Source: an uncultured Selenomonadales bacterium
Lineage (GTDB): Bacteria; Bacillota; Negativicutes; Selenomonadales; Selenomonadaceae
Assembly: GCA_947305445.1 (NCBI GenBank)
Contig: CAMZDU010000010.1
Coordinates: forward strand, 1-11,761
Length of the DNA stretch: 11,761 nucleotides
Direction of reading: 5' to 3'
Position numbers and translations under genes: made by a program. Positions 1 through 6,791 of this stretch are shown piece after piece. Under the pieces are notes generated by a model, which worked only from the letters and a program-made list of their open reading frames with translations, was not told where the DNA came from and did no database searches. Position 1 is the first letter of the stretch, and each line of letters opens with the position of its first letter.

Positions 1-123
1 GCCGTAAAAAATAAACGTACCCGCCGCAAAAATTTTGTTGCTGAAGCCGTCCGATAACTTCATGCAAGTCGTGCCGCAAAGTTCCAAAAAAATCGCCGCG
101 CCTAAATAAACGTAACCCGCCAT
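1..123 (-). CDS. SMR family small multidrug efflux transporter, N-terminal 41 residues (runs off left edge)
   Basis: This is the start of a small multidrug resistance (EmrE/QacC/EbrAB-type) protein, an inner-membrane proton-coupled exporter of cationic or guanidinium-like compounds that works as a dimer of four-helix subunits. The visible protein begins MAGYVYLGAAIFLELCGTTC and continues MKLSDGFSNKIFAAG. The first helix has the family pattern YLxxAIxxExxGTTxMKxSxGF, and the essential membrane-embedded glutamate falls at residue 14, as in EmrE. The helix-2 start (residues 31-41) is also visible; the remaining 60-70 residues lie outside the window. The ATG lies one base after the murD stop, and no good ribosome binding site is seen apart from a weak GAG, so translation is probably coupled to murD. 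The drug or substrate cannot be told from this fragment. Family assignment is confident; the subtype is not. Confidence 0.85.
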   Translation of the reverse strand, partial: MAGYVYLGAAIFLELCGTTCMKLSDGFSNKIFAAGTFIFYG

Positions 124-124
124 G

Positions 125-1453
125 TCACAGCTCGTGCACAATCCGTTTAAAATCCCGCCCGCGCTCCTCGAAGTCGCTGTACATGTCGAAGCTGGCGCAC
201 GCCGGACTAAGCAACACAACTTGCGGCGGACGTGAAATTTCTTTGGCAAGGTCGACGGCTCGTTGCATGGAGTAGCCCGCCTCCAAAATTTTTTCGGCAG
301 GGAAATTATTTTCAATGGCGCACGATTTGAAACGCGCCGCCGCATCGCCGACGAGAATCAAATAGTCCACGCGCTCCTTGACGAGCCGCAAAAAATCCGC
401 AAGGTCGGTACCCTTGTCGTCGCCGCCCGCAATCAAGAGGATATGCCCCGCGAAAGTTTCCAGAGCTTTAATCGCCGAATCAGTATTTGTCGCTTTGGAG
501 TCGTTGTAATATTTCACGCCGTCAAGCTCGCGGACAAACTCAATGCGATGCTCGACACCTTGGAAAGTTTTCAGCACGCCGGCAATTTTATCAGCCTTCG
601 CGCCCGCCAAAAAAGCAATCAGCGACGCGGCAAGCGCATTCTCGACGTTGTGGCCGCCCTTAATGCCCAGCTCGTCGACGGTGCAGAGGTCGTGACGTTC
701 GCCGTTGAATTTTATGACGAGCCGATTATTTTTGACGAACGCGCCTTCGGACAATTCAACTTGCCGACTGAAATACAACACGCGGCAAGCGGCGCGCTCA
801 ATCATGTCGCGGGTGCGCTTGTCGTCGTAATTGAGAACTAAAAAATCTTCGGCGGTCTGTTGCGAAAAAATTTTCTCCTTCATGAGCTGATAGACTTCCA
901 TTGAGCCGTGACGCTTTAGGTGATCGGGCGTGACGTTTAAAATCGCCGAGACGTGCGGCCGAAAATTTTTCGTCGCCTCCATTTGGTAACTGGAAATTTC
1001 CGCCGCAATGCAACCGCCCGCTCCGATTTCGAGCGCAACTTCACTGAGTGGCACGCTGATATTTCCGCCGACGCCGACTTTATCAAACGCAGTCTTGAGC
1101 AACAAGCCGAGCAACGTAACCGTCGTCGTCTTCCCGTTCGTACCGGTCACCGCGCAAATCGGAGACTTCGCCAGATTGTAAGCAAGCTCAACCTCGCTGA
1201 TGATTGGAATATTTTTTGCCGCCGCAGTTTTCAGCAGGGGAATTTTTATCGGGACGGCGGGCGAGACAATTATTTTATCCACGCCGCGCAGAAGTTCATC
1301 AGTTTGTTTGCCGAGACGAATTTCAACGCCAGGGACTTGCACGTCGAGATTTTCTTTGACGTCGCTCAAGACAACTTCCGCACCGAGATTTTTAGCGATA
1401 CGAGCCGCCGCAATTCCACTCCGAGCCGCGCCGATGACTAAAATTTTTTCCAT
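125..1453 (-). CDS. murD: UDP-N-acetylmuramoyl-L-alanine--D-glutamate ligase MurD
   Basis: MurD adds D-glutamate to UDP-MurNAc-L-Ala with ATP in the cytoplasm, the second amino-acid step of peptidoglycan stem-peptide synthesis. The 442-residue product is of normal family length. It opens with a Rossmann-like UDP-binding domain (GAARSGIAAA, residues 8-17). The ATP-binding loop TGTNGKTT is at 103-110, and the central domain has NVTPDHLKRHG at 173-183. The C-terminal ligase domain carries EHR (301-303), NDSKATN (317-323) and SPACASFD (416-423), all typical of MurD and together distinguishing it from MurC, MurE and MurF. The ATG follows an AAGGAG sequence eight bases upstream that overlaps the mraY stop codon; the intergenic gap is 12 bases. 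It is cotranscribed with mraY and is followed after one base by an SMR transporter. No key residue is missing. Confidence 0.97.
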   Translation of the reverse strand: MEKILVIGAARSGIAAARIAKNLGAEVVLSDVKENLDVQVPGVEIRLGKQTDELLRGVDKIIVSPAVPIKIPLLKTAAAKNIPIISEVELAYNLAKSPICAVTGTNGKTTTVTLLGLLLKTAFDKVGVGGNISVPLSEVALEIGAGGCIAAEISSYQMEATKNFRPHVSAILNVTPDHLKRHGSMEVYQLMKEKIFSQQTAEDFLVLNYDDKRTRDMIERAACRVLYFSRQVELSEGAFVKNNRLVIKFNGERHDLCTVDELGIKGGHNVENALAASLIAFLAGAKADKIAGVLKTFQGVEHRIEFVRELDGVKYYNDSKATNTDSAIKALETFAGHILLIAGGDDKGTDLADFLRLVKERVDYLILVGDAAARFKSCAIENNFPAEKILEAGYSMQRAVDLAKEISRPPQVVLLSPACASFDMYSDFEERGRDFKRIVHEL

Positions 1454-1465
1454 GAATAATTCTCC

Positions 1466-2419
1466 TTACAGCATTGAAAGTCCGACGATACCCGCAATTA
1501 ATCCGACCGTCCAGAAGACGAAGACAACTTTGACTTCCGACCAGCCGCCAAGCTCGAAATGATGATGCAACGGACTCATGCGGAAAATACGTTTGCCCGT
1601 TGTCTGGAATGAGATGACTTGCAAAATTACGGACAAGGCCTCGCAAACAAACACGAAGCCCACGACCGCCAATAAAATTTCTGTGCGCGACAGAATTCCG
1701 ACGGCCGCGAACGCGCCGCCCAATGCAAGCGAACCCGTGTCGCCCATGAAGACTTTCGCGGGGTGGAAGTTGAATTTTAAAAAGCCGACGCATGCTCCGA
1801 CCGTTGCCGCGCAAAAAATTGCAAGCTCGTCGTGGCCGGTCAGCAGACAAATTATCGCGTAACAGCTCGCCGCAATCGCCATGCAACCCGACGCCAAACC
1901 GTCAAGCCCGTCCGTCAAGTTTACCGCGTTGGACGCGCCGACTATAACAATCAACATGAACAGCAAGTAAACTGCTCCGACGTTAATCGTCTTGTCGACG
2001 ACGGGCAACCAAATCGTCGGCTCGAAGTTTACCAACAGATTGATTGCGACAAAGGTCGTGACGACGACGATAAAAATTTGTCCCGCAAGCTTGTAGCGGG
2101 CAAGCAGGCCTTGATTGTGTTTACGGACGACTTTAAGATAATCGTCAATAAATCCGAGCGCGAAATGTCCGAGCAAAATAAACAGCGCGAGGAAAATTTC
2201 AACGTTCCACTCGGCGACAATCAGCGTTGCCGCAACGATTCCTGCTATTAAAAAAATTCCGCCCATGGTCGGTGTGCCGCTCTTGGCCTGATGACTTTTG
2301 GGGCCTTCGGCGCGGATACTCTGCCCGAATTTCAATCGGTGCAAAATCGGAATGCAAATCGGCGCGAGCAACACCACGACGCCCGCCGCGATCGCTCCCG
2401 CCATTAAAAGTTTTTCCAT
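1466..2419 (-). CDS. mraY: Phospho-N-acetylmuramoyl-pentapeptide-transferase MraY
   Basis: MraY is the integral membrane enzyme that transfers phospho-MurNAc-pentapeptide from UDP to undecaprenyl phosphate, making lipid I. The 317-residue product has about ten hydrophobic segments, as the family does. Signature sites are visible: DDY at 92-94, NAVNLTDGLDG at 164-174, the FNFHPAKVFMGDTGS segment ending near residue 230 with the catalytic-region Asp227, and the MSPLHHHFE histidine motif at 281-289. The KSHQAKSGTPTMGG segment (41-54) is the usual cytoplasmic loop after helix 1. The ATG is preceded only by a weak AGG about nine bases upstream. Unlike the other mur genes here it sits after a 127-base gap downstream of murF, so it may have its own regulatory input, although I see no strong promoter there. 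Confidence 0.97.
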   Translation of the reverse strand: MEKLLMAGAIAAGVVVLLAPICIPILHRLKFGQSIRAEGPKSHQAKSGTPTMGGIFLIAGIVAATLIVAEWNVEIFLALFILLGHFALGFIDDYLKVVRKHNQGLLARYKLAGQIFIVVVTTFVAINLLVNFEPTIWLPVVDKTINVGAVYLLFMLIVIVGASNAVNLTDGLDGLASGCMAIAASCYAIICLLTGHDELAIFCAATVGACVGFLKFNFHPAKVFMGDTGSLALGGAFAAVGILSRTEILLAVVGFVFVCEALSVILQVISFQTTGKRIFRMSPLHHHFELGGWSEVKVVFVFWTVGLIAGIVGLSML

Positions 2420-2440
2420 AAAGAATTTACCTGCCTAAGT

Positions 2441-2466
2441 AATTTTACTCATTGTGAGGGTAAATT
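2441..2466. promoter_or_regulatory. Imperfect dyad in the murF-mraY gap
   Basis: The 127-base space between murF and mraY contains an inverted repeat readable on the plus strand as AATTTTACTCA, a three-base centre, then TGAG, two unpaired G and TAAATT. It has no following T-run, so it does not look like a terminator. A weak -10-like TACAAT (minus strand) overlaps its upstream edge, but no convincing -35 pairs with it. It could be an operator, a leader hairpin, or nothing. Confidence 0.2.
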
Positions 2467-2546
2467 GTACTATTCGTGGTCGAAAATACGATTGAATTTT
2501 TTTTGAACTTTGGCGCGACCGCTGTTCCGTGACTTTTAAAGTTGCC

Positions 2547-3905
2547 TCAAATCAGCTCGATAATTTTTTCCATGTGCATGACGTGGGACGCCTTGAAAAG
2601 AATCGTGTCGCCGTCGCGGACGAGTTCGAGAATTTTTTTCGCGGCCTCTTCGTGCGTGTCGAAGGTGTAAACATTTTTCAAGCCGGCGTCGCGTGCTCCG
2701 GCCGCAATGAATTTGCCCAGTTCGCCGAGAGTTATCAGCGTGTCGAATTTGTTTTCGACAAGCTCCGCGCCGATTTCGCGGTGAACGGCCTCCGAAATTT
2801 CGCCAAGCTCCAACATGTCGCCGAGCACCGCAATCAATCGTCCGCTGTAAATTTCCGACGCAGTTTTAATCGCCACGCGCATGGAGGCCGGACTTGCGTT
2901 GTAAGCGTCGTTGACAATCGTCAAGCCGTCGCGGCGAATGACTTCAAAGCGCATCTTCGTCGTCGTCAAGCTTGACACGCCGCGCTGAATCTCCTCGACG
3001 TCAAGACCGAGCGTCAAAGCCGCCGCAATCGCTCCGAGCGTGTTGGATACGTTATGACGGCCGAGCATTGGAATTTCAAAATCAAAATCTTCCCCGCGAT
3101 AACTCAGCGTGAATTCCGTCGAGACACCGCCGATTAAAATGTTTTTGGCCGTCACGTCGGCGGGATTTTCTAAACCGTAAGTCATGACGTTGACGCCTTC
3201 GCCGGCGAGTTTGGCCATCTCCGCCGTGTGAACGTTGTCCGCGTTTAAAATAATCGTGCCGCCAGGTTTAATCGCCTCGACAAGTTCGCCCTTCGCACGA
3301 GCAATATTTTCAATCGAGCCGAGCAACTCTATGTGAGTTTCGCTGACGTTTGTGACAATGCCGATTGTCGGCTTAACGATTTTGGCCAGCGTTTCAATCT
3401 GTCCGAGTCCGCGCATGCCGATTTCGACGACGGCGGCATTATGTTTCTCACTAAGCTCAAGCAACGTCATCGGAACGCCGACTTCGTTGTTGAAGTTGCC
3501 GGAAGTTTTTTGCACGTGGCCAAGTTCGTTAAGCGCGGCGGCAGTCAAATCTTTGGTTGTGGTCTTGCCGTTGGAGCCGGTGACCGCGACGACGGGAATA
3601 TCAAAACGATCCCGCCACGCGCCCGCAATTTGCCGATAAGCCGACAAAGTGTCGTCGACTTTGAGCACGAGGCCGGCGGGAAGACGCTTGGCGGTTTTGC
3701 TGACGAGAACCCCCGTTGCGCCTTTGTTTACTGCGTCTTTGGCAAAAAGTTCGCCGTTAAAATTTTCGCCCTTAAGTCCGACAAAAAGCTCTCCTGCCGT
3801 GATTTTGCGACTGTCGGTCGCCACGCCTTCAAAAAAAATTTCGGCGTCGGAATTCGTCTCCGCGCCCGTTACTTGCACAATTTCAGTCAATGTCAATTTA
3901 TTCAT
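2547..3905 (-). CDS. murF: UDP-N-acetylmuramoyl-tripeptide--D-alanyl-D-alanine ligase MurF
   Basis: MurF adds the D-Ala-D-Ala dipeptide to UDP-MurNAc-tripeptide using ATP, completing the cytoplasmic pentapeptide precursor. The start is the ATG at 3905 (MNKLTLTEIV), preceded by AAGGAGG nine bases upstream. A longer open frame reaching 3953 merely extends into murE. This gives 452 residues, a usual length. Visible motifs are DSRK at 31-34, the ATP loop TGSNGKTTTK (109-118), the NFNNEVGVP segment (137-145), NVSETHIE (186-193), NDAYNASPASM (332-342) and GDMLELGE (362-369). The C-terminal KASHVMHME (438-446) has His where many MurFs have Arg. The gene overlaps the end of murE by eight bases, a sign of translational coupling. 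Confidence 0.97.
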   Translation of the reverse strand: MNKLTLTEIVQVTGAETNSDAEIFFEGVATDSRKITAGELFVGLKGENFNGELFAKDAVNKGATGVLVSKTAKRLPAGLVLKVDDTLSAYRQIAGAWRDRFDIPVVAVTGSNGKTTTKDLTAAALNELGHVQKTSGNFNNEVGVPMTLLELSEKHNAAVVEIGMRGLGQIETLAKIVKPTIGIVTNVSETHIELLGSIENIARAKGELVEAIKPGGTIILNADNVHTAEMAKLAGEGVNVMTYGLENPADVTAKNILIGGVSTEFTLSYRGEDFDFEIPMLGRHNVSNTLGAIAAALTLGLDVEEIQRGVSSLTTTKMRFEVIRRDGLTIVNDAYNASPASMRVAIKTASEIYSGRLIAVLGDMLELGEISEAVHREIGAELVENKFDTLITLGELGKFIAAGARDAGLKNVYTFDTHEEAAKKILELVRDGDTILFKASHVMHMEKIIELI

Positions 3906-5409
3906 TGGAAGTAACCTCCTTGACAGCTTCGCGGGCAACTTCGCGGTCGTCAAAATGAATCGTACCGCTGTTCAAAATTTGGTAAGTTTCGTGGCCTTTG
4001 CCGAGAATCAAAACTACGTCGCCGGCCTCCGTCAACTCGACGGCACGGAAAATCGCGGCGCGTCTGTCAGTGATTCGTTCGTGAGTTTTGTCGCCGATGC
4101 CGACTTCTATGTCGTCCAAAATTTTTTCGGGGTCTTCTGTGCGCGGATTGTCGCTCGTGGCAATTACAATGTCGCTGAGTTCGGCGGCAAGCTTGCCCAT
4201 AATTGGACGCTTGCTATTGTCGCGGTCGCCACCGCAGCCGAACACCGTGATAATTTTTCCGGCGGTAATCTGTCGTGCCGTCTGCAAAACATTTTTGAGG
4301 CCGTCGGGTGTGTGCGCGTAATCGACAATCACTTCAAAAGGCGCGTCGGAAAAAATTCTCTCGAAACGGCCGGGCACGCTCCTAAAATTTTCCAGCGCAC
4401 ACTTTATGACGTCGGGTCTGATATTTTCGGCAAGAGCCGCACTCGTCGCCGCCAATACATTGTAAACGTTAAACATGCCCGTCACTTGCAGAGCAATGTG
4501 GAATGAGGAATTAGGAATTAGGAATTGTTCGTTGTCGGCGGTTGCCGATTTAATTTCAAATTCCAACTTGTCAATCCCCAGGTGCACGTCAACGGCACGA
4601 AGGTCGGCAAAATTTTTCACGCCGTAAGAAATTTTTTTGCACAGGCAGTGGCGGAGAATTTCATTGGCGGCCGCGTCGTCGACGTTAACGACAGCCGTCT
4701 TGGAGGGCTTGCGCCCCGTTCTCGACACTGCGTCGAAAAGTTTGGTCTTCGCCCGCAAATAATTTTCCATTGTGCCGTGGAAGTCCAGATGATCTTGCGT
4801 CAGGTTCGTGAAGACAACCGTATCGAATTCGACGCCCGCAACTCTGTTTTCGGCAAGCGCGTGGCTTGAAACTTCCATGACAACGACTTGAATTTTGCGT
4901 TTGCGCATTTCGGCGAAGACGTGTTGCAAGTAGATGACATTCGGCGTGGTGTTCGGGTTCGGCAAACTTTCGTCGCCGATTAAAATTTGTATCGTGCCTA
5001 TCAAGCCGACACTAAGTCCCGCGCTCCGAAAAATTTCGCGGAGCATGTAAGTAGTTGTAGTTTTGCCGTTGGTGCCCGTCACACCGACGACACGCATCGC
5101 CCGCGCCGGGTAATCATAAAAATACGGCACGACAACCGCAAGCGCAGTCAACATATCCGGGACGATGAGTGCGGAAATATTTTCGGGCGGCGTGAAATTT
5201 TGCCGCGCAGTCATTACGGCGACCGCTCCGCGTTTTAGGGCTCGCCCGATAAAATTATGACCGTCAACGTGTGCGCCTTCCATGCACACGAATAAATTTT
5301 TTGCCGTGACCTTACGCGAATCGTGCTCAATGCCGCTGATTGAAACGTCGGAGCCGACAATTTTTGCGTTGGGTATGAGCAGTGCAAGTTCGCCGAGTGT
5401 TTTAATCAA
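3898..5409 (-). CDS. murE: UDP-N-acetylmuramoyl-tripeptide synthetase MurE, meso-diaminopimelate type
   Basis: MurE adds the third stem-peptide residue to UDP-MurNAc-L-Ala-D-Glu in the cytoplasm. The 503-residue protein has HDSRKV (29-34) in the UMP-binding domain, the ATP loop TGTNGKTTTT (111-120) and MEVSSHAL (178-185). A lysine-bearing YLRAKTKLF (217-225) is where the family carbamylates lysine, and DYAHTPDG (363-370) and GKGHE (470-474) are also present. The motif DNPR at 420-423 indicates meso-diaminopimelate as substrate, as known from diaminopimelate-type MurEs. The start is TTG at 5409, chosen because the protein aligns from there and a purine-rich AGGAGGGAGG lies just upstream; a TTG start on an essential gene is slightly unusual. 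Residues 294-303 (EQFLIPNSSF) are encoded by a tandem heptamer repeat inserted in frame in a loop before the conserved GMFNVYN. It is first in the mur operon and overlaps murF. Confidence 0.96.
   Translation of the reverse strand: MIKTLGELALLIPNAKIVGSDVSISGIEHDSRKVTAKNLFVCMEGAHVDGHNFIGRALKRGAVAVMTARQNFTPPENISALIVPDMLTALAVVVPYFYDYPARAMRVVGVTGTNGKTTTTYMLREIFRSAGLSVGLIGTIQILIGDESLPNPNTTPNVIYLQHVFAEMRKRKIQVVVMEVSSHALAENRVAGVEFDTVVFTNLTQDHLDFHGTMENYLRAKTKLFDAVSRTGRKPSKTAVVNVDDAAANEILRHCLCKKISYGVKNFADLRAVDVHLGIDKLEFEIKSATADNEQFLIPNSSFHIALQVTGMFNVYNVLAATSAALAENIRPDVIKCALENFRSVPGRFERIFSDAPFEVIVDYAHTPDGLKNVLQTARQITAGKIITVFGCGGDRDNSKRPIMGKLAAELSDIVIATSDNPRTEDPEKILDDIEVGIGDKTHERITDRRAAIFRAVELTEAGDVVLILGKGHETYQILNSGTIHFDDREVAREAVKEVTSNE
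4500..4527. repeat. Four tandem heptamers (GGAATKR) inside murE
   Basis: On the plus strand the bases read GGAATGA, GGAATTA, GGAATTA, GGAATTG: four consecutive 7-bp units. They lie inside murE and, read on the coding strand, encode QFLIPNSSF-like residues just before the conserved GMFNVYN block. Twenty bases from 4509 (AATTAGGAATTAGGAATTGT) recur exactly at 10496-10515 upstream of gdpP, and related heptamers form the flgA/gdpP terminator. This resembles the short tandem heptanucleotide repeats known in cyanobacteria, as an analogy only. Confidence 0.8.
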
Positions 5410-5437
5410 GGCCTCGCCTCCCTCCTGTTTGCCGACA

Positions 5438-5467
5438 ATTATAATTGAACTTTCGCTGAAAATACAA
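5438..5467 (-). promoter_or_regulatory. Putative sigma-A promoter of the mur operon
   Basis: On the minus strand, TTGTAT (5462-5467) is followed by an 18-base spacer and a perfect TATAAT (5438-5443). This is about 28 bases upstream of the murE TTG start and its purine-rich ribosome binding site. The -35 is weak (three of six consensus bases), so the call rests mainly on the -10 and its position. Confidence 0.55.
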
Positions 5468-5509
5468 TGCCGCGCAAAAATTTTTCTGCACTCACATGTT
5501 GTGTGGGTA

Positions 5510-5574
5510 GTTGCGCTTCGTCAATTAGGAATTTTTTTGAGTTGTGGTGTTATCGCCGTCAACCACACACTCCG
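5510..5574 (+). repeat. Dispersed intergenic repeat, copy A
   Basis: This 65-bp stretch between murE and the 3D-domain gene matches the reverse complement of 10517-10586. Shared blocks include TTGCGC, TTCGTCAA, TTAGGAAT, then TTTTGAGTTGT, CGCCGTCAA and ACTCCG. Between TTTTGAGTTGT and CGCCGTCAA the copies differ only by three transitions, each three bases apart. Copy A has TTAGGAA at one end; the other end is degenerate. It contains a TGTGGT/ACCACA inverted pair around TGACGGCGATAAC (minus strand). It sits upstream of the murE promoter. Function unknown. Confidence 0.75.
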
Positions 5575-5616
5575 AATCATAATATTTTGTTCCCTCATAA
5601 CGAGTTAAAATTTTGC

Positions 5617-5660
5617 AAAAAAAAATTCCCCGCGCCGCAATGAACGTCGGGAAATTTTTT
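5617..5660 (-). terminator. Rho-independent terminator of the 3D-domain gene
   Basis: Downstream of the 3D-domain gene on the minus strand, AAAAAATTTCCCG and CGGGGAATTTTTT can pair as a 13-bp stem with one G-U, around a loop of about 15 bases, followed by further T. The symmetrical A and T runs mean it could also stop plus-strand transcription. It separates this gene from the mur operon. Confidence 0.7.
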
Positions 5661-5673
5661 GTCCGTAAAAATT

Positions 5674-6603
5674 TTAGTCGATGATGTAAATGTCGATGAA
5701 CTGTCTGCCGAACTCGAAACACTCGGCAACGGTATCGAAGGCCACGTCGATTTTGTGACCGACAATCGCGCCGCCGGTGTCTTCGGCAACCGCGTAGCCG
5801 TAACCGGGAATAAAGACCTTCGTGCCGAGCGGAATGACATACGGGTCAGTGGCTATCACACCGCGGCGGCAAAGCGTGCCGGTGGCGGTGTAAGCACTAA
5901 GCCCCTGTTCCATACTGCTGTAAGCCGTAGCCTCCACGCGAATGACGCGGCTGTAATCGGGCAATTCGGAAGAAAATCCGTAGTCGTTCAAGTTGAGCGG
6001 CTCGTCGTCGAGCGCGGAATAAGTCCTGCGTCCGCAAATGCCGTCAGCTTTCATGCCGTAACTTCTCTGAAAATCTTTCAGCGCGTTGACGGTGGATTGT
6101 CCGCACACGCCGTCAGCTTCGCCGCTATAGAAACCAAGCTCAATCAATTTATTTTGCAGGTAAACGACGCCTTCGCCTTCCATGCCGAATTTGATGACAT
6201 CGCCGACGCCCGCATATTGAGCAACATTGCCGACAGTCTTAACCGTGGTGATAACGAAGTCGAGCGTCTTGGGCGGTTCGGGAACGTAATCGCCCGATTG
6301 ATAAGTCGTCACGTCAATTTCGTTGAATGCGGCCGCCCGCAAAAGTTTATAAGTTTCCGCGCCGCAGATCCCGTCAACTTCGAGTCCGAGCGCGGATTGA
6401 AAGTCTTTGATTGCGTCGACCGTTGCAGAACCGTAGAAGCCGTCCGCCGCCGAGTGCAAAAGATTTTGTGCAATGAGATAGTCTTGAATTTCTTTAACAT
6501 CGTTGCCGCTGTCGCCGTACTTTAATGCAGCCGCCGAGCAGAGACTTGAAAGACTCACGGCGGAAATTATGAACAGCGTCCAGAGAAGTCGCTTAAACTT
6601 CAT
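5674..6603 (-). CDS. Secreted protein with two peptidoglycan-binding modules and a C-terminal 3D domain
   Basis: The 309-residue product starts at the ATG at 6603 behind GGTGGAGGA; the longer open frame upstream runs through the promoter and is not used. Residues 1-25 form a signal peptide (MKFKRLLWTLFIIS, hydrophobic core, cleavage near CSAAA). Residues 27-88 and 137-198 are two PG_binding_1 modules (DVKEIQDYL / AIKDFQ / DGICG, and VVYLQNKL / ALKDFQ / DGICG), probably an internal duplication. Residues 222-309 are a 3D domain (RVEATAYSS, ATDPYVIPLGTKVFIPGYGY, AEDTGG, KIDVAFD) with the conserved aspartates at 253, 275 and 286, a double-psi beta-barrel fold related to MltA-type lytic transglycosylases and YabE/YuiC proteins. 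The likely role is binding and possibly cleaving glycan strands outside the inner membrane. The enzymatic activity is inferred, not shown. It forms its own transcription unit next to the mur operon. Confidence 0.88.
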   Translation of the reverse strand: MKFKRLLWTLFIISAVSLSSLCSAAALKYGDSGNDVKEIQDYLIAQNLLHSAADGFYGSATVDAIKDFQSALGLEVDGICGAETYKLLRAAAFNEIDVTTYQSGDYVPEPPKTLDFVITTVKTVGNVAQYAGVGDVIKFGMEGEGVVYLQNKLIELGFYSGEADGVCGQSTVNALKDFQRSYGMKADGICGRRTYSALDDEPLNLNDYGFSSELPDYSRVIRVEATAYSSMEQGLSAYTATGTLCRRGVIATDPYVIPLGTKVFIPGYGYAVAEDTGGAIVGHKIDVAFDTVAECFEFGRQFIDIYIID

Positions 6604-6640
6604 TTCCTCCACCTCGTTAATCGTTTTCAAATTTTCGCGA

Positions 6641-6646
6641 ATTATA
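6641..6646 (-). promoter_or_regulatory. Extended -10 promoter of the 3D-domain gene
   Basis: On the minus strand the sequence TGATATAAT gives a perfect TATAAT with the extended TGn element, about 37 bases upstream of the ATG at 6603. No recognisable -35 lies at 16-18 bases, which is tolerated for extended -10 promoters. Confidence 0.5.
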
Positions 6647-6707
6647 TCAGTTGTTGCTGAAAATCTTATGGCGGAACGAAAAAAATTTTTTTGCTTGCAA
6701 AAATTTT

Positions 6708-6734
6708 TAATGCGGAATAAAATCTTGCCGATAT
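6708..6734 (+). promoter_or_regulatory. Sigma-28 (sigma-D/FliA) type flagellar promoter for flgG-flgA
   Basis: The plus strand shows TAAT (6708-6711), a 15-base spacer, then GCCGATAT (6727-6734). The known Bacillus sigma-D consensus is TAAA, 13-16 bases, GCCGATAT, so the -10 is exact and the -35 differs by one base. It sits 57 bases before the flgG ATG with nothing else between. Confidence 0.75.
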
Positions 6735-6791
6735 ACATTTTGGAGACAATGCAACACGGACGTTAATTTACATAGAGAGGATGCATTTATC

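Noticed and set aside
2565..2587. His441 in MurF where Arg is common, as a defect
   Set aside because: All ATP, substrate and structural motifs are intact and the gene lies in a tight operon; a single conservative-site change does not support loss of function.
5525..5722. Minus-strand open frame ending in DGDNTTTQKNS as a small gene
   Set aside because: It runs through the end of the 3D-domain gene and its terminator in another frame. Only the repeat part is similar to anything else in the window.
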